DNA of 64,000 nt from NCBI GenBank assembly GCA_002440665.1, contig DJUX01000037.1, positions 7,300 to 71,299 on the forward strand, written 5' to 3'. Under the pieces are notes generated by a model. It was not told the origin of the DNA. It saw only the letters and a list, made by a program, of their open reading frames with translations, and made no database searches. Position numbers and translations under genes: made by a program. Position 1 is the stretch's first letter, and each line of letters begins with the position of its first letter. The DNA comes from Dechloromonas sp. UBA6271. GTDB lineage: Bacteria > Pseudomonadota > Gammaproteobacteria > Burkholderiales > Rhodocyclaceae. This document shows, in pieces, positions 32,877-41,844 of this stretch.

Positions 32877-33248
32877 TCAGGCAGCGCGACACTCGTTGGC
32901 GAGCGGTTTGCTGGTCTTGCCGTCGAGCAGCATGCCCTTCCACGGCAGGTCGATCCACACCAGGCCGCTTGAGGTGTCCTCGAAGCGCGGCAGTCCCGAG
33001 TAGGAGAAGTCGCGCTCGAGGCGGTAGCTGTTGCCATTCCAGACGAGATTGATGCGGGTGTTCACCCGGTCGCGGACTTCGCGCCCTACCTGGACGCGCA
33101 GCCCCTGCTCGCAGCGGTAGGTGCCGCTCGCGAGTTTCAACTCGAGCTGGGCGTTTTTTTGCGCAGACGGAGGGGCCTTGGGCGGTGTTTCGCAGGCCGC
33201 CAGGGCAAGGGTCAAGGCGAGAAGCGCCGGCAGAGAAGGAGGGTTCAT
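32877..33248 (-). CDS. Uncharacterised lipoprotein
   Basis: Function unknown. The start is the ATG at 33246-33248, giving 123 aa with a lipoprotein signal (MNPPSLPALLALTLALAAC). The mature domain has a MliC/lysozyme-inhibitor-like flavour (LASGTYRCEQGLRVQVGR, GNSYRLERDFSYSGLPRFEDTSSGLVWIDLPWKG split across the domain) with two cysteines, but the similarity is only suggestive. It would sit in the periplasmic face of an envelope membrane. Confidence 0.7.
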   Translation of the reverse strand: MNPPSLPALLALTLALAACETPPKAPPSAQKNAQLELKLASGTYRCEQGLRVQVGREVRDRVNTRINLVWNGNSYRLERDFSYSGLPRFEDTSSGLVWIDLPWKGMLLDGKTSKPLANECRAA

Positions 33249-33349
33249 TCGGACATGTCCTCGGTAAAGGAGTCCTGACCATTCTATAACCATAATTTTG
33301 GATCGACGAAGGATGCGCCCGAGGTTCCGTGCAACATCCTGTTACAGCG

Positions 33350-33474
33350 TGGCGACAATGAGGCTACAGACGCGATGGAGGGGCTGGAATAGACTGCAGG
33401 CACTGCATCAGATCCCTCCTCTCGAACCCCCTCGAGACTTGAATCCCCGCTCCAGACATGGCGGGGATTTTTTT
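33350..33474 (+). ncRNA. Candidate orphan small RNA ending in a strong terminator
   Basis: A good plus-strand terminator (33442-33474) has no plus-strand gene in front of it; the preceding gene is on the other strand and the preceding plus gene ends at 32866. The segment before it contains GATGGAGGGGCTGG and, about 35 nt later, CCCTCCTC and AACCCCCTCGAG, which could pair and would expose C-rich, anti-Shine-Dalgarno-like loops. A weak promoter (TTACAG, 17 bp, TACAGA) lies near 33341-33370. The 5' end is a guess. Confidence 0.45.
33442..33474 (+). terminator. Rho-independent terminator of the candidate small RNA
   Basis: AATCCCCGC (33442-33450), a 10-nt loop, GCGGGGATT (33461-33469), then a run of T through 33474. 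The T-run is only on the plus strand side, so it acts on rightward transcripts. Confidence 0.8.
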
Positions 33475-33538
33475 GACCACCACTCGTTGATTCGAGTCTG
33501 ATGTGCCGACAGGAAAGTTTCCGGGAACGCCAAAAGCC

Positions 33539-33742
33539 ATGAAAAAGAGCCTCATCGTTGTGTCGACCATTGCTCTCGGCTTGACCATGAGCGGTTGCGC
33601 TGTGGTGGCTGTGGCCGATGCGGCGGTAACCGTGGTCGCCACTACGGTCAAGGTGGGTGCGACGGTGGTCGGGACGACCGTCGATGTCGCGGCTGCCGGC
33701 GTCAAGGCTGGGGCGGGCGGTTCTGACGAAGAGGGGAAATAG
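33539..33742 (+). CDS. Small hydrophobic lipoprotein
   Basis: The 67-aa product starts MKKSLIVVSTIALGLTMSGC, a clear lipoprotein signal, followed by a Val/Ala/Thr-rich repetitive segment (VVAVADAAVTVVATTVKVGATVVGTTVDV, in parts) and a short acidic tail. It resembles small betaproteobacterial lipoproteins of unknown function. The repeated AVxVxxTxVxVG pattern could insert in or lie along the membrane. Confidence 0.7.
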   Translation: MKKSLIVVSTIALGLTMSGCAVVAVADAAVTVVATTVKVGATVVGTTVDVAAAGVKAGAGGSDEEGK

Positions 33743-33786
33743 GCCGGGTATCATTGCCTGACTTCAATCTTTGACAGGCACCAAAA

Positions 33787-34245
33787 ATGCGCGCCATCCT
33801 GCTCCTGCTGCATCTGTCCGGCGTCATCGTCTGGGTCGGCGGCATGTTTTTCGCGCATTTTTGCCTGCGGTCGGTTGCCACATTGCAACTGCCGCCGCCG
33901 CAGCGCCTGCCCTTGCTGGCGGCGGTGCTGGGGCGCTTCTTCGTAGCGGTCGTGGTGAGCATCGTCGCCATCCTGGCCTCCGGTTTCGCGATCATGGGGG
34001 CGACGGGGTTTGGGCAGGCGCCTATCCACTGGCATGTCATGTCGGGTATCGGCCTTGCCATGGCGGCGATCTTCGGGGTTATCTATTTTCTGCATTACCC
34101 GCGGCTCAAGGCGGGCGTGGCGCTTCAGGACTGGCCGGTCGCCGGGGCGGTGATGAACCGCATTCGCGTTCTGGTGGCGACCAATTTGCTGCTCGGGGTG
34201 CTGACGGTGGTGGTCGCAACGCTCGGCACCCATCTCGGCCGCTAG
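33787..34245 (+). CDS. CopD-like four-helix membrane protein
   Basis: A 152-aa protein with four hydrophobic segments. The N-terminal LLLLHLSGVIVWVGGMFFAHF resembles CopD-family and related integral membrane proteins with a conserved His in the first helix, and HWHVMSGIGLAMA supplies further His residues that could bind haem or copper. Function is not established. It follows the small lipoprotein by 44 bp and precedes cobC by 27 bp. Confidence 0.7.
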   Translation: MRAILLLLHLSGVIVWVGGMFFAHFCLRSVATLQLPPPQRLPLLAAVLGRFFVAVVVSIVAILASGFAIMGATGFGQAPIHWHVMSGIGLAMAAIFGVIYFLHYPRLKAGVALQDWPVAGAVMNRIRVLVATNLLLGVLTVVVATLGTHLGR

Positions 34246-34272
34246 GGTGTTCGTAGCCGCTGAATTGGCCGC

Positions 34273-34785
34273 ATGATCCTGCATCTGATCCGCCACCCCA
34301 AACCTGTGGTCGAAGCGGGCATCTGCTACGGTCGACTTGATCTGGAGGCCGAAAATGCGGCCGCGGTTGCCGAGCTTTTGCGGGCTGACCTGCCGCCGGA
34401 TTTGCCGGTGTGGAGCAGCCCGTTGCGGCGCTGCCGGACGCTGGCCGAACATCTCCACCCGGCGCCGCAGATCGATGAGCGACTGGTCGAGATGGATTTC
34501 GGCCGCTGGGAAGGCATGCGCTGGGATGCCGTACCGCGCGCCGAGCTGGATGCCTGGGCGGCCGATGTCGCCGGCTATGCGCCGCCGGGGGGTGAGTCAC
34601 CGCTAATGCTGCAGCGCCGGGCACTGGATTTCGTGGCCACGCTGGCGGTGCCGGAGGCGGTGGTGGTCACCCATGCCGGCGTGATCCGCACCTTGCTGGC
34701 GCACTGGCAGGGTTTGCCGCCTGCCGCGTGGCCGCAACTGGTTTTCGCTTACGGATCGCGCACGACGGTCGAAGTCACCCGGTAA
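34273..34785 (+). CDS. cobC: Histidine phosphatase, probable alpha-ribazole phosphatase CobC
   Basis: Removes the 5' phosphate in the last steps of nucleotide-loop assembly. The 170-aa product belongs to the histidine phosphatase family: LIRHPKPVVEAGICYGRLDL has the catalytic His in RHP rather than RHG, a form seen in CobC proteins. Further marks are WSSPLRRCRTLAEHL, VEMDFGRWEGMRWD and VVTHAGVIRTLLA (second His). It stands 2.8 kb from cobS. Assignment to CobC rather than a generic phosphatase rests on the N-terminal motif and the cobalamin context. Confidence 0.8.
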   Translation: MILHLIRHPKPVVEAGICYGRLDLEAENAAAVAELLRADLPPDLPVWSSPLRRCRTLAEHLHPAPQIDERLVEMDFGRWEGMRWDAVPRAELDAWAADVAGYAPPGGESPLMLQRRALDFVATLAVPEAVVVTHAGVIRTLLAHWQGLPPAAWPQLVFAYGSRTTVEVTR

Positions 34786-34786
34786 A

Positions 34787-35893
34787 ATGGCGGGCATGGA
34801 AACCTTCAATCCTCTGCGCGACGCGGTGCCCGTGGGCGAAATCCGGCGCGTGCTGGTCATCAAGTTGCGCCATCACGGCGATGTGCTGGTCAGTTCGCCG
34901 GTATTTTCGGTGCTCAAGGCGCATGCGCCGCAGGCCGAGATCGACGCACTGGTCTATGCCGATACGGCCGAGATGCTGACCCTGCATCCGGCGATCGCCA
35001 ATGTGCACACCATCGACCGCCAATGGAAAAAGCTGGGCATCGCCGGCCAGGCCAGCGCCGAACTGGCGCTCTACAACACCCTGAAGGCGCGCGGCTACGA
35101 CCTGGTCATCCATCTCACCGAACATTGGCGCGGTGCCTGGCTGTGCCGCTTGCTCAAGCCGCGCTGGTCGGTCGGCCCGGCGGTCGCCGGGCGCAGCAAG
35201 TACTGGAAGACGAGCTTTACCCACATCCAGATGGCGCCGCGCAATGCCCTGCGCCACATGGTCGAGGCCAATCTCGATGCACTACGGCGCATCGGCATCC
35301 AGCCGGCACCCGACGAGCGACGCATGCTGCTGGTGCCGGGGCTAGCGGCCGACGCCAGCGTGGCGGCGCACCTGCAAGGCTTCGGGCTGCTGGGCGGCGA
35401 TTTCATCCACATCCACCCGGCCTCGCGCTGGTTCTTCAAGTGCTGGCCGGTCGAGCGGATGGCTGGACTGGTCGCACGCCTGCAGGCCGAAGGCCATGCC
35501 GTGGTGCTGACCGCGGCGCCGAGTCGCGACGAGCAGGCGATGGTCGAAGCGATTCAGAAACGTCTGCCGCAACCGGCTTTCAGCCTCGCTGGCCAGTTGT
35601 CGCTGAAGGAACTGGCGGCATTGACCGCTGCATCGCGCCTGTTCATTGGCGTCGATTCGGCGCCGATGCATATCGCGGCGGCGGTCGGCACGCCGACGGT
35701 GGCGCTTTTCGGCCCCTCCGGCGACAAGCAGTGGGGGCCGTGGGGCGTGCCGTTCCGCGTCGTCGCCAGCCAGCAGCACCCGTGCCGGCCATGCGGTATC
35801 GATGGCTGCGGCGGCGGCAAGGTCAGCGACTGCCTGACGTCGCTGACGGTCGACGAGGTGCTGGGCGCCGCCCACGAATTGCTCGCCCGGTGA
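34787..35893 (+). CDS. waaQ: Lipopolysaccharide heptosyltransferase III-like protein (GT9, WaaQ type)
   Basis: Transfers a heptose to the inner core of LPS. The 368-aa product has the GT9 start RRVLVIKLRHHGDVLVSSPVFSVL, typical of WaaQ, then HIHPASRWFFKCWPVERMAGL and the sugar-nucleotide site LFIGVDSAPMHIAAAVGTPTVALFGPSG. A cysteine cluster HPCRPCGIDGCGGGKVSDC near the C-terminus is common in this subgroup. Two ATGs (34787, 34796) are possible; the first follows the cobC stop by one base. It opens the LPS block. Confidence 0.88.
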   Translation: MAGMETFNPLRDAVPVGEIRRVLVIKLRHHGDVLVSSPVFSVLKAHAPQAEIDALVYADTAEMLTLHPAIANVHTIDRQWKKLGIAGQASAELALYNTLKARGYDLVIHLTEHWRGAWLCRLLKPRWSVGPAVAGRSKYWKTSFTHIQMAPRNALRHMVEANLDALRRIGIQPAPDERRMLLVPGLAADASVAAHLQGFGLLGGDFIHIHPASRWFFKCWPVERMAGLVARLQAEGHAVVLTAAPSRDEQAMVEAIQKRLPQPAFSLAGQLSLKELAALTAASRLFIGVDSAPMHIAAAVGTPTVALFGPSGDKQWGPWGVPFRVVASQQHPCRPCGIDGCGGGKVSDCLTSLTVDEVLGAAHELLAR

Positions 35894-37002
35894 AAATCGC
35901 CATCATCCGCCAGCGCTACAACCCGTTCGGCGGCGCCGAGCGCTTCGTCGAACGGGCGCTCGCCGGGCTGGAGCGCAGCGACCTCGATGTGACGCTGATC
36001 ACCCGGCGCTGGGATGGCCCTGAGGGCAGCTATCATCGCTTGATCTGCGACCCTTTTTACATGGGAAGCACCTGGCGCGATGCCGGTTTTGCGCGGGCCG
36101 CCTGCGACGCGGTGCGTGATGGCGCGTTCGACCTTGTCCAGTCGCACGAGAAGGTCGCCTGCTGCGACATCTATCGGGCCGGCGACGGGTTGCACCGCGC
36201 CTGGCTGGCGCGCCGGGCGCGGATGCTTGGCTTTGCCGGCCGCGCCGGGCTGCGACTCAACGCCTTCCATGCCTACACGCTGCGTGCCGAAGAGGCCTTG
36301 TTTCGCAGCCCGCGCCTGCGCGCGGTGATCTGCATTTCGCAGATGGTGAAGCGCGAAATCCAGGAATGTTTCGGGCTGGACGACACCCGTCTGCCGGTGA
36401 TCTACAACGGCATCGACCCGCAGGTCTACAACCCCGGGGTTCGCGTCGAGCGGCAGCGAATCCGTCAGGAACTCGGCGTGCCGGCGGAGGTGCCGCTGTT
36501 CCTGTTCGTTGGTTCGGGCTATGAGCGGAAAGGGCTGGATCGTGTGCTGGAAGCCTTGCCGGCGGCCTGCTGGTTGCTGGTGGTGGGCAAGGACAAGCAC
36601 GAGAAGTCGTACCGGGAACTGGCCGAACGCCGGGGAATCGCCGGGCGCGTGCGCTTTCTCGGGGCGCAACGCGATGTCCGTCCGTATTACGGTGCCGCCG
36701 ACGCCTTCGTCTTTCCGACGCGTTACGAGCCGTTCGGCAACGTGATCCTCGAAGCCATGGCCTGCGGCCTGCCGGTGGTGACGACGACCGATTGCGGCGG
36801 GGCGGACCTGGTCGAAGACGGCGTCAATGGCCATGTCTATGACGGCGAACAGCAGGATGCCCTGGTCGCCCTGCTCGAACGGCTGGCCGATCCGGATCTT
36901 GCCCGCCGCTGCGGCGATGCGGCGGCGCAGGTGGCGAGCCGCTACGATTTGACGGTCATGACGCAGCAGATGGTCGACCTGTATCGCCGCCTGCTGGGTT
37001 GA
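35890..37002 (+). CDS. GT4 glycosyltransferase (WaaG-like)
   Basis: A retaining GT-B transferase of 370 aa. The GTG start at 35890 overlaps the previous stop (GTGA). The N-terminus KIAIIRQRYNPFGGAERFVERAL is characteristic of LPS core GT4 enzymes related to WaaG. The nucleotide-sugar half has FVGSGYERKGLDRVLEAL and the EX7E motif in TRYEPFGNVILEAMACGLPVV. Probably adds glucose or a similar hexose to the core. The 103-bp gap after it contains a TTGCGGTCRAC copy (37029-37039, minus). Confidence 0.87.
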   Translation: MKIAIIRQRYNPFGGAERFVERALAGLERSDLDVTLITRRWDGPEGSYHRLICDPFYMGSTWRDAGFARAACDAVRDGAFDLVQSHEKVACCDIYRAGDGLHRAWLARRARMLGFAGRAGLRLNAFHAYTLRAEEALFRSPRLRAVICISQMVKREIQECFGLDDTRLPVIYNGIDPQVYNPGVRVERQRIRQELGVPAEVPLFLFVGSGYERKGLDRVLEALPAACWLLVVGKDKHEKSYRELAERRGIAGRVRFLGAQRDVRPYYGAADAFVFPTRYEPFGNVILEAMACGLPVVTTTDCGGADLVEDGVNGHVYDGEQQDALVALLERLADPDLARRCGDAAAQVASRYDLTVMTQQMVDLYRRLLG

Positions 37003-37105
37003 GCGCCGAATTTGGCCGATTTTTGGCGGTCGACCGCAACCGGCGCCGTCAAGTGCCGTGCTGGCCGGGCAGGTATAATCCGGTCTTTGTCCGCCAGAGC
37101 ACCGC

Positions 37106-38863
37106 ATGACCAGTCGCCAGTTGTACGCCCGGCTATTGACCTACGTCCGTCCCTACTGGAAGGTGTTTCTCGCCGCACTCGTCTGCATGGGCCTGTCGTC
37201 GCTGACCGAGCCGGTGCTGCCGGCGATGATGAAATTCCTGCTTGACGACGGTTTCGCCCAGGCGCGGGGTTCGTGGGACTGGATCTATTACCCGGTGGTG
37301 ATTCTGGCCGTGTTCTGCTTGCGCGCCGTTCTTGGCTTCATCGGCGAATACGCGATGGCCTGGGTGGCGAACAATGTCGTCACCGAATTGCGCCAAGCCA
37401 TGTTTGCGCGCATGGTCAATCTGCCGATGGGCTATTTCACGGACAATCTCTCCGGCCGCCTATTGTCGCGCGTCACCAACGACGTGAACGGCGTTGCCGG
37501 TGCGGCGACCGGTGCGCTGACGGCGCTGATCAAGGATTCGCTGTCGATCATCGCGCTGCTCGGCTGGCTGGTCTACCTCAACTGGAAACTGACTCTGATC
37601 ACCTTCATCATGGTGCCGCCGATCGCCGTCGCCGTGCGCTTTTTCAGCAAGCGTCTGCGCAAGGTGGCGCGCGGCCAGCAGGAGGCCATGGGCAAGATGA
37701 CCCAGGTGCTGCAGGAGGCCATCGAGGCGCACAAGGTGGTCAAGATTTTCGGCGGCCAGGCATTCGAGCGCGAGCGCTTCCGCCATGCGGCGCGCCAGCA
37801 ACGTGGGTTTGCGATGCGGGCGGCGCTGGCGTCGGCGGCCCAAAGCCCGATCGTGCATTTTTTCACCGCCTTTGCGCTGGCGGTCATCATGGCGGTCGCG
37901 CTGCGGCAGGCCAACAACGACGAAGCGACGGTCGGCGGCTTCGTTTCATTCATCACCGCGATGCTGATGATCATGCCGCCATTGCGCCGGCTGACCGATG
38001 TCAATGCGCCGATCCAGCGCGGGCTGGCGTCGGCGGAGAGCGTGTTTTCGCTGATCGACCAGCCCGAAGAGACCGATGCCGGTCAGGTCGATCTGGGTCG
38101 GGCGCGTGGGCTCGTCGAGTTCGATGCGGTGACCTTCACCTATGCGGGCGCCGAACAGCCGGCGTTGAAGAGTCTGGCACTGACCGTTTCGCCCGGCGAG
38201 TGCGTGGCGCTGGTCGGCCCTTCGGGCAGCGGCAAGACGACGATCGCCAATCTGCTGCCGCGCTTCTATCAGCCCGAGTCGGGTGAAATTCGCATTGACG
38301 GCCATCGGATTCCGGATATCCGGCTGGCCAGTCTGCGTGAAAACATCGCCTTGGTCAGCCAGGATGTCGTGCTGTTCAACGACACCATCGCTGCCAACAT
38401 TGCCTACGGCTTGAAGCGGGGCGCGTCGCTCGATGAAATCCGCGCCGCGGCGCGGGCTGCCCATGCGCTCGAGTTCATCGAGGCCCAGCCGGAAGGTTTC
38501 GCCACCATGATCGGCGAGAACGGCGTCAAGCTTTCGGGCGGACAGCGCCAGCGGCTGGCCATCGCCCGCGCCCTGCTCAAGGATGCGCCGATTCTGATTC
38601 TGGACGAAGCAACCTCGGCGCTCGACACCGAATCCGAGCGTCACGTTCAGGCGGCGCTGGAGGCCCTGATGCAGGGACGGACGACCTTGGTCATCGCCCA
38701 CCGCCTGTCGACCATCGAGAATGCCGACCGGATCGTCGTCCTCGGTGACGGCAAGGTAATCGAATCGGGGCCACACCGTGAGTTGCTGGCGCGCAACGGG
38801 GCTTACGCCCGTCTGCACAGCCTGCAGGCGGTCGCCGAATCGACGGTCGAAACCGCCGCATGA
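37106..38863 (+). CDS. msbA: Lipid A export ABC transporter MsbA
   Basis: Half-transporter flipping lipid A-core across the inner membrane. The 585-aa product has six transmembrane helices in the first 310 residues (VNLPMGYFTDNLSGRLLSRV is a coupling region) and an ATPase domain with Walker A GPSGSGKTT (about residue 373), Q-loop SQDVVLFNDTIAANIAYG, signature LSGGQRQRLAIARALL and Walker B ILILDEATSALD with the H-loop IAHRLSTI. It overlaps the next glycosyltransferase gene by 4 bp. Confidence 0.95.
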   Translation: MTSRQLYARLLTYVRPYWKVFLAALVCMGLSSLTEPVLPAMMKFLLDDGFAQARGSWDWIYYPVVILAVFCLRAVLGFIGEYAMAWVANNVVTELRQAMFARMVNLPMGYFTDNLSGRLLSRVTNDVNGVAGAATGALTALIKDSLSIIALLGWLVYLNWKLTLITFIMVPPIAVAVRFFSKRLRKVARGQQEAMGKMTQVLQEAIEAHKVVKIFGGQAFERERFRHAARQQRGFAMRAALASAAQSPIVHFFTAFALAVIMAVALRQANNDEATVGGFVSFITAMLMIMPPLRRLTDVNAPIQRGLASAESVFSLIDQPEETDAGQVDLGRARGLVEFDAVTFTYAGAEQPALKSLALTVSPGECVALVGPSGSGKTTIANLLPRFYQPESGEIRIDGHRIPDIRLASLRENIALVSQDVVLFNDTIAANIAYGLKRGASLDEIRAAARAAHALEFIEAQPEGFATMIGENGVKLSGGQRQRLAIARALLKDAPILILDEATSALDTESERHVQAALEALMQGRTTLVIAHRLSTIENADRIVVLGDGKVIESGPHRELLARNGAYARLHSLQAVAESTVETAA

Positions 38864-39963
38864 AAATCCTGCATACCGAGGCATCCTGCGGCTGGGGCGG
38901 GCAGGAAATCCGTATCCTGACCGAGGCGCGCGGCCTGATCGGGCGCGGGCATCAGGTGGAACTGGTTTGCCCGGCCGAAGCGCAGATATTTGCCGCAGCA
39001 CCCGACTACGGCGTGCCGGTGCGCGCGTTGCCGATCGGCCACAAGAACCTGCGCGGCCTGTTCGCGCTACGCGATTTTCTCAAGCAGCAGCGCTTCGACG
39101 TGGTGAATACTCACAGCTCGACCGATTCCTGGCTGGCGGCGCTGGCCTCCCGGACCTTCGCCGATGCGCCGCCGGTGGTCCGGACGCGCCATTTGTCGAC
39201 GCCGGTCAACCAGGGCCGGGCGACGCGCTGGCTCTACGAGCATGGCTGCGCGCATGTGGTGGTGACTGGCGAGGCGTTGAAGAAACAGCTGGTAGCCGAC
39301 AACGGCTTCCCGGCCGATCACATGACCTCGGTGCCGACCGGCATCGACACCAGCCGTTTTTCCCCACGTGACCGCGACGCCGTGCGCACCGCACTGGGGC
39401 TGCCGGCTGCTGCGGTCTACGTCGGAATTCTGGCCACTTTGCGTGACTGGAAGGGACATACCGTCCTCTTCGAGGCGCTGAGTCAAATGTTGCCCGAACG
39501 CCCGGACTTGCGCCTGCTGGTGATTGGCGACGGGCCGTATCGCGATCGCCTGGATGCCAGGGCGGCGGCGCTTGGAATAACCGAGCACATTGACTTCGTC
39601 GGCCATCGCAGCGACGCCGAGCAGTGGCTGGCGGCGGTCGACGTCTTCGCCCTGCCGTCCTGGGGCGACGAGGGGGTTTCGCAGGCGCTGATGCAGGCGA
39701 TGGCTTGCGCCCTCCCCATCGTCACGACGCCGGTCGGCAGCCTGACGGAAGTGATCCATGACGGCAAGACCGGCCTGATCGTACCGCCGCGGGATGCCGG
39801 AGCGCTGGCAACCGCGATCGGTCGCCTGCTCGACGAGCGGCAGCTGGCCGCCCGCCTCGGGCAGGCGGCGCGGCAACTGGCCGAGGAACGCTGTGGCGAG
39901 GCCTTGATGCTCGACCGTATGGAAGCGATCTTCCGCCGCTTCGGGCGTTCCGGGGCGCACTGA
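38860..39963 (+). CDS. GT4 glycosyltransferase
   Basis: A 367-aa GT-B enzyme probably acting in LPS core or O-antigen assembly. The N-terminus (MKILHTEASCGWGGQEIRILTEARG) is the acceptor lobe start. The C-terminal Glycos_transf_1 domain has GILATLRDWKGHTVLFEAL and LPSWGDEGVSQALMQAMACALPIVTTPVG (EX7E-type region). It is coupled to msbA by overlap. The transferred sugar cannot be told from sequence. Confidence 0.87.
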   Translation: MKILHTEASCGWGGQEIRILTEARGLIGRGHQVELVCPAEAQIFAAAPDYGVPVRALPIGHKNLRGLFALRDFLKQQRFDVVNTHSSTDSWLAALASRTFADAPPVVRTRHLSTPVNQGRATRWLYEHGCAHVVVTGEALKKQLVADNGFPADHMTSVPTGIDTSRFSPRDRDAVRTALGLPAAAVYVGILATLRDWKGHTVLFEALSQMLPERPDLRLLVIGDGPYRDRLDARAAALGITEHIDFVGHRSDAEQWLAAVDVFALPSWGDEGVSQALMQAMACALPIVTTPVGSLTEVIHDGKTGLIVPPRDAGALATAIGRLLDERQLAARLGQAARQLAEERCGEALMLDRMEAIFRRFGRSGAH

Positions 39964-39966
39964 GTC

Positions 39967-41844
39967 ATGTGCGGCATTGCCGGCTTTTTCGGGCACCGTT
40001 CGATCGCTGCGGCGACCATCGATGCGATGCGTTCCGCCATCGCCCGGCGTGGACCGGACGCCTTCCATGTGGCGGGCAGTGAGCGGGCCGACTCGGCCTT
40101 CGCGCGGCAGGAGAATGCTGCCGGTCTGCAACGCGCCCTGCTGCACGCCCGCCTGTCGATCCGCGACCCGCGCCCGCTGGCCGACCAGCCGATGCGCAAT
40201 GGCGATGGCTCGGTCTGGCTCTGCTACAACGGCGAGGTTTATGGCTGGGAAGAGGACAAGGCATTCCTGCAACGCAGCGGCCACGAATTCTCCTCGACGT
40301 CGGATACCGAGTTCATCCTGCGGGGCTACGAGCAATGGGGCTGGGAAGGCTTGTTGCCGCGCCTGCGCGGCATGTTCGCGCTGGTCATCGTCGATCTGCG
40401 GCTGGGCAAGGTGTTCTGTGCCCGCGACCGCATGGGTCTCAAGCCGCTGGTTTACTATCACGATGGTGCGGCCGGGGAGTTCGCCTTCGCGTCGCTGGTA
40501 CGCGCTGTCGTTCCCTATCTTCCACCGCCGAAGCGTGACTTTTCGCCGGAGGGGATCGACGCCTACCTGACCCACCGGACGATTCCGGCGCCGCGTACCG
40601 TATTCCGCCATCTCCAGCGGCTGGAAAACGCGCATTGCCTCGAATTCACGCTGGCGACCGGCGAATTGCGGAAATGGCGCTACTGGTCGCCCGAGGCCCT
40701 GAGCGACCGCGCGAACACCTGGCAGGCCGAACTGGATCACGCAATCGCCCTGCGCACCGCTGCCGACCGCCCGGTCGGGCTGTTCCTGTCGAGCGGGATC
40801 GATTCGACCGTTCTCGCCAGCCGCCTGGTCGAACAGGGATATTCCAATATCCGGACGTTCACCGCCGCCTTCGACAATCCGGCGCTCGACGAAAGCGCCC
40901 GCGCCGCCGCCATCGCCAGCCGGCTCGGCATGCAGAACGAGCGCATCGTCATGACGTCGGATCCCGCCGGCGATTTTGGGCAGATCGTCGCCGATCTGGA
41001 CGAACCGTTCGCCGATCCGTCGAGCTTCCCGACCTGGTACCTGGCGCGCGCCGCCGTCGAGGACGTCAAGGTCGTTCTCTGCGGCGACGGCGGCGACGAG
41101 CTGTTCGCCGGTTACAAACGCTATCGCCAGCACTTGCGCTCCGCCTGGCGCCGGCATCTTCCTGCCTGGCCGAAATTGCGCCCGGTGCCGGCCATCGTGC
41201 CGGGCAAGCGGGAGCGCCTGGCGCTGGAAGCCTCGCTCGGCTGGCTGGCCGCCTATCCCTTGCGTTTTTCCGGGATCGGCTTGAGCGAACGAACGGCCTT
41301 GCAGCCGAATTTTTCGCCGCGCCCGCACTGGTGGCGCATCCAGGAAAACCTTGCGGGACGTACGCCGATCGAGCAGTTGCTGGCGGTCGACGGCGAGAAC
41401 TACCTGCCCGAATACATCCTGCGCAAGGCCGACCTGCTGACCATGGCACACGGTCTGGAAGCCCGTGCGCCGCTGCTCGACCACGTATTCGTCGGCCGCG
41501 TGCTGGCCATGCCGCCCGCCGAGCGCTTTTCCGATCCAGCCAAGCGCGCGCTGGCCGGCGTCTGTCCGCAAGCTGCCGAATTCGCCTTCTTCGAGCGCAA
41601 GAAGATGGGCTTCAATCCGCCGGTCCAGACCCTGCTGCAATCGCTGCGTCCGCGCCTGGAGGGGTTGCCGGCGCGGCTGGCGGCCAATACCGATGGTCAG
41701 TTGAGTGCCGGCGCGCTGGCGCAGGCGGTGAATGCCTGGGGCACGGAGCGCGGCTACGGCGAGCAGTTGCTGCAATTGCTGATTCTCGATGAGTCGCTCG
41801 CGCAACTCGTCGCCTGGCGAGCTATGGGGGCGGACAATGGCTAG
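39967..41844 (+). CDS. Asparagine-synthase-type glutamine amidotransferase in the LPS block
   Basis: A two-domain AsnB-like protein of 625 aa. Cys2 (MCGIAGFFGHRS) is the glutaminase nucleophile; CYNGEVYGWEEDK, TSDTEFILRGYEQWG and RDRMGLKPLVYY continue the N-terminal domain. The synthetase domain has the ATP-binding loop LFLSSGIDSTVLASRL (about residue 277) and CGDGGDELFAGYKRY. In polysaccharide loci such proteins (for example WbpS-type) are thought to amidate uronic acid residues rather than make free asparagine. Here all neighbours are LPS genes, which favours that role. Confidence 0.85.
   Translation: MCGIAGFFGHRSIAAATIDAMRSAIARRGPDAFHVAGSERADSAFARQENAAGLQRALLHARLSIRDPRPLADQPMRNGDGSVWLCYNGEVYGWEEDKAFLQRSGHEFSSTSDTEFILRGYEQWGWEGLLPRLRGMFALVIVDLRLGKVFCARDRMGLKPLVYYHDGAAGEFAFASLVRAVVPYLPPPKRDFSPEGIDAYLTHRTIPAPRTVFRHLQRLENAHCLEFTLATGELRKWRYWSPEALSDRANTWQAELDHAIALRTAADRPVGLFLSSGIDSTVLASRLVEQGYSNIRTFTAAFDNPALDESARAAAIASRLGMQNERIVMTSDPAGDFGQIVADLDEPFADPSSFPTWYLARAAVEDVKVVLCGDGGDELFAGYKRYRQHLRSAWRRHLPAWPKLRPVPAIVPGKRERLALEASLGWLAAYPLRFSGIGLSERTALQPNFSPRPHWWRIQENLAGRTPIEQLLAVDGENYLPEYILRKADLLTMAHGLEARAPLLDHVFVGRVLAMPPAERFSDPAKRALAGVCPQAAEFAFFERKKMGFNPPVQTLLQSLRPRLEGLPARLAANTDGQLSAGALAQAVNAWGTERGYGEQLLQLLILDESLAQLVAWRAMGADNG

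Noticed and set aside
33480..33500. T-loop-like GATTCGAGTC, possible tRNA
   Set aside because: No acceptor stem, anticodon arm or D-arm can be arranged around it.
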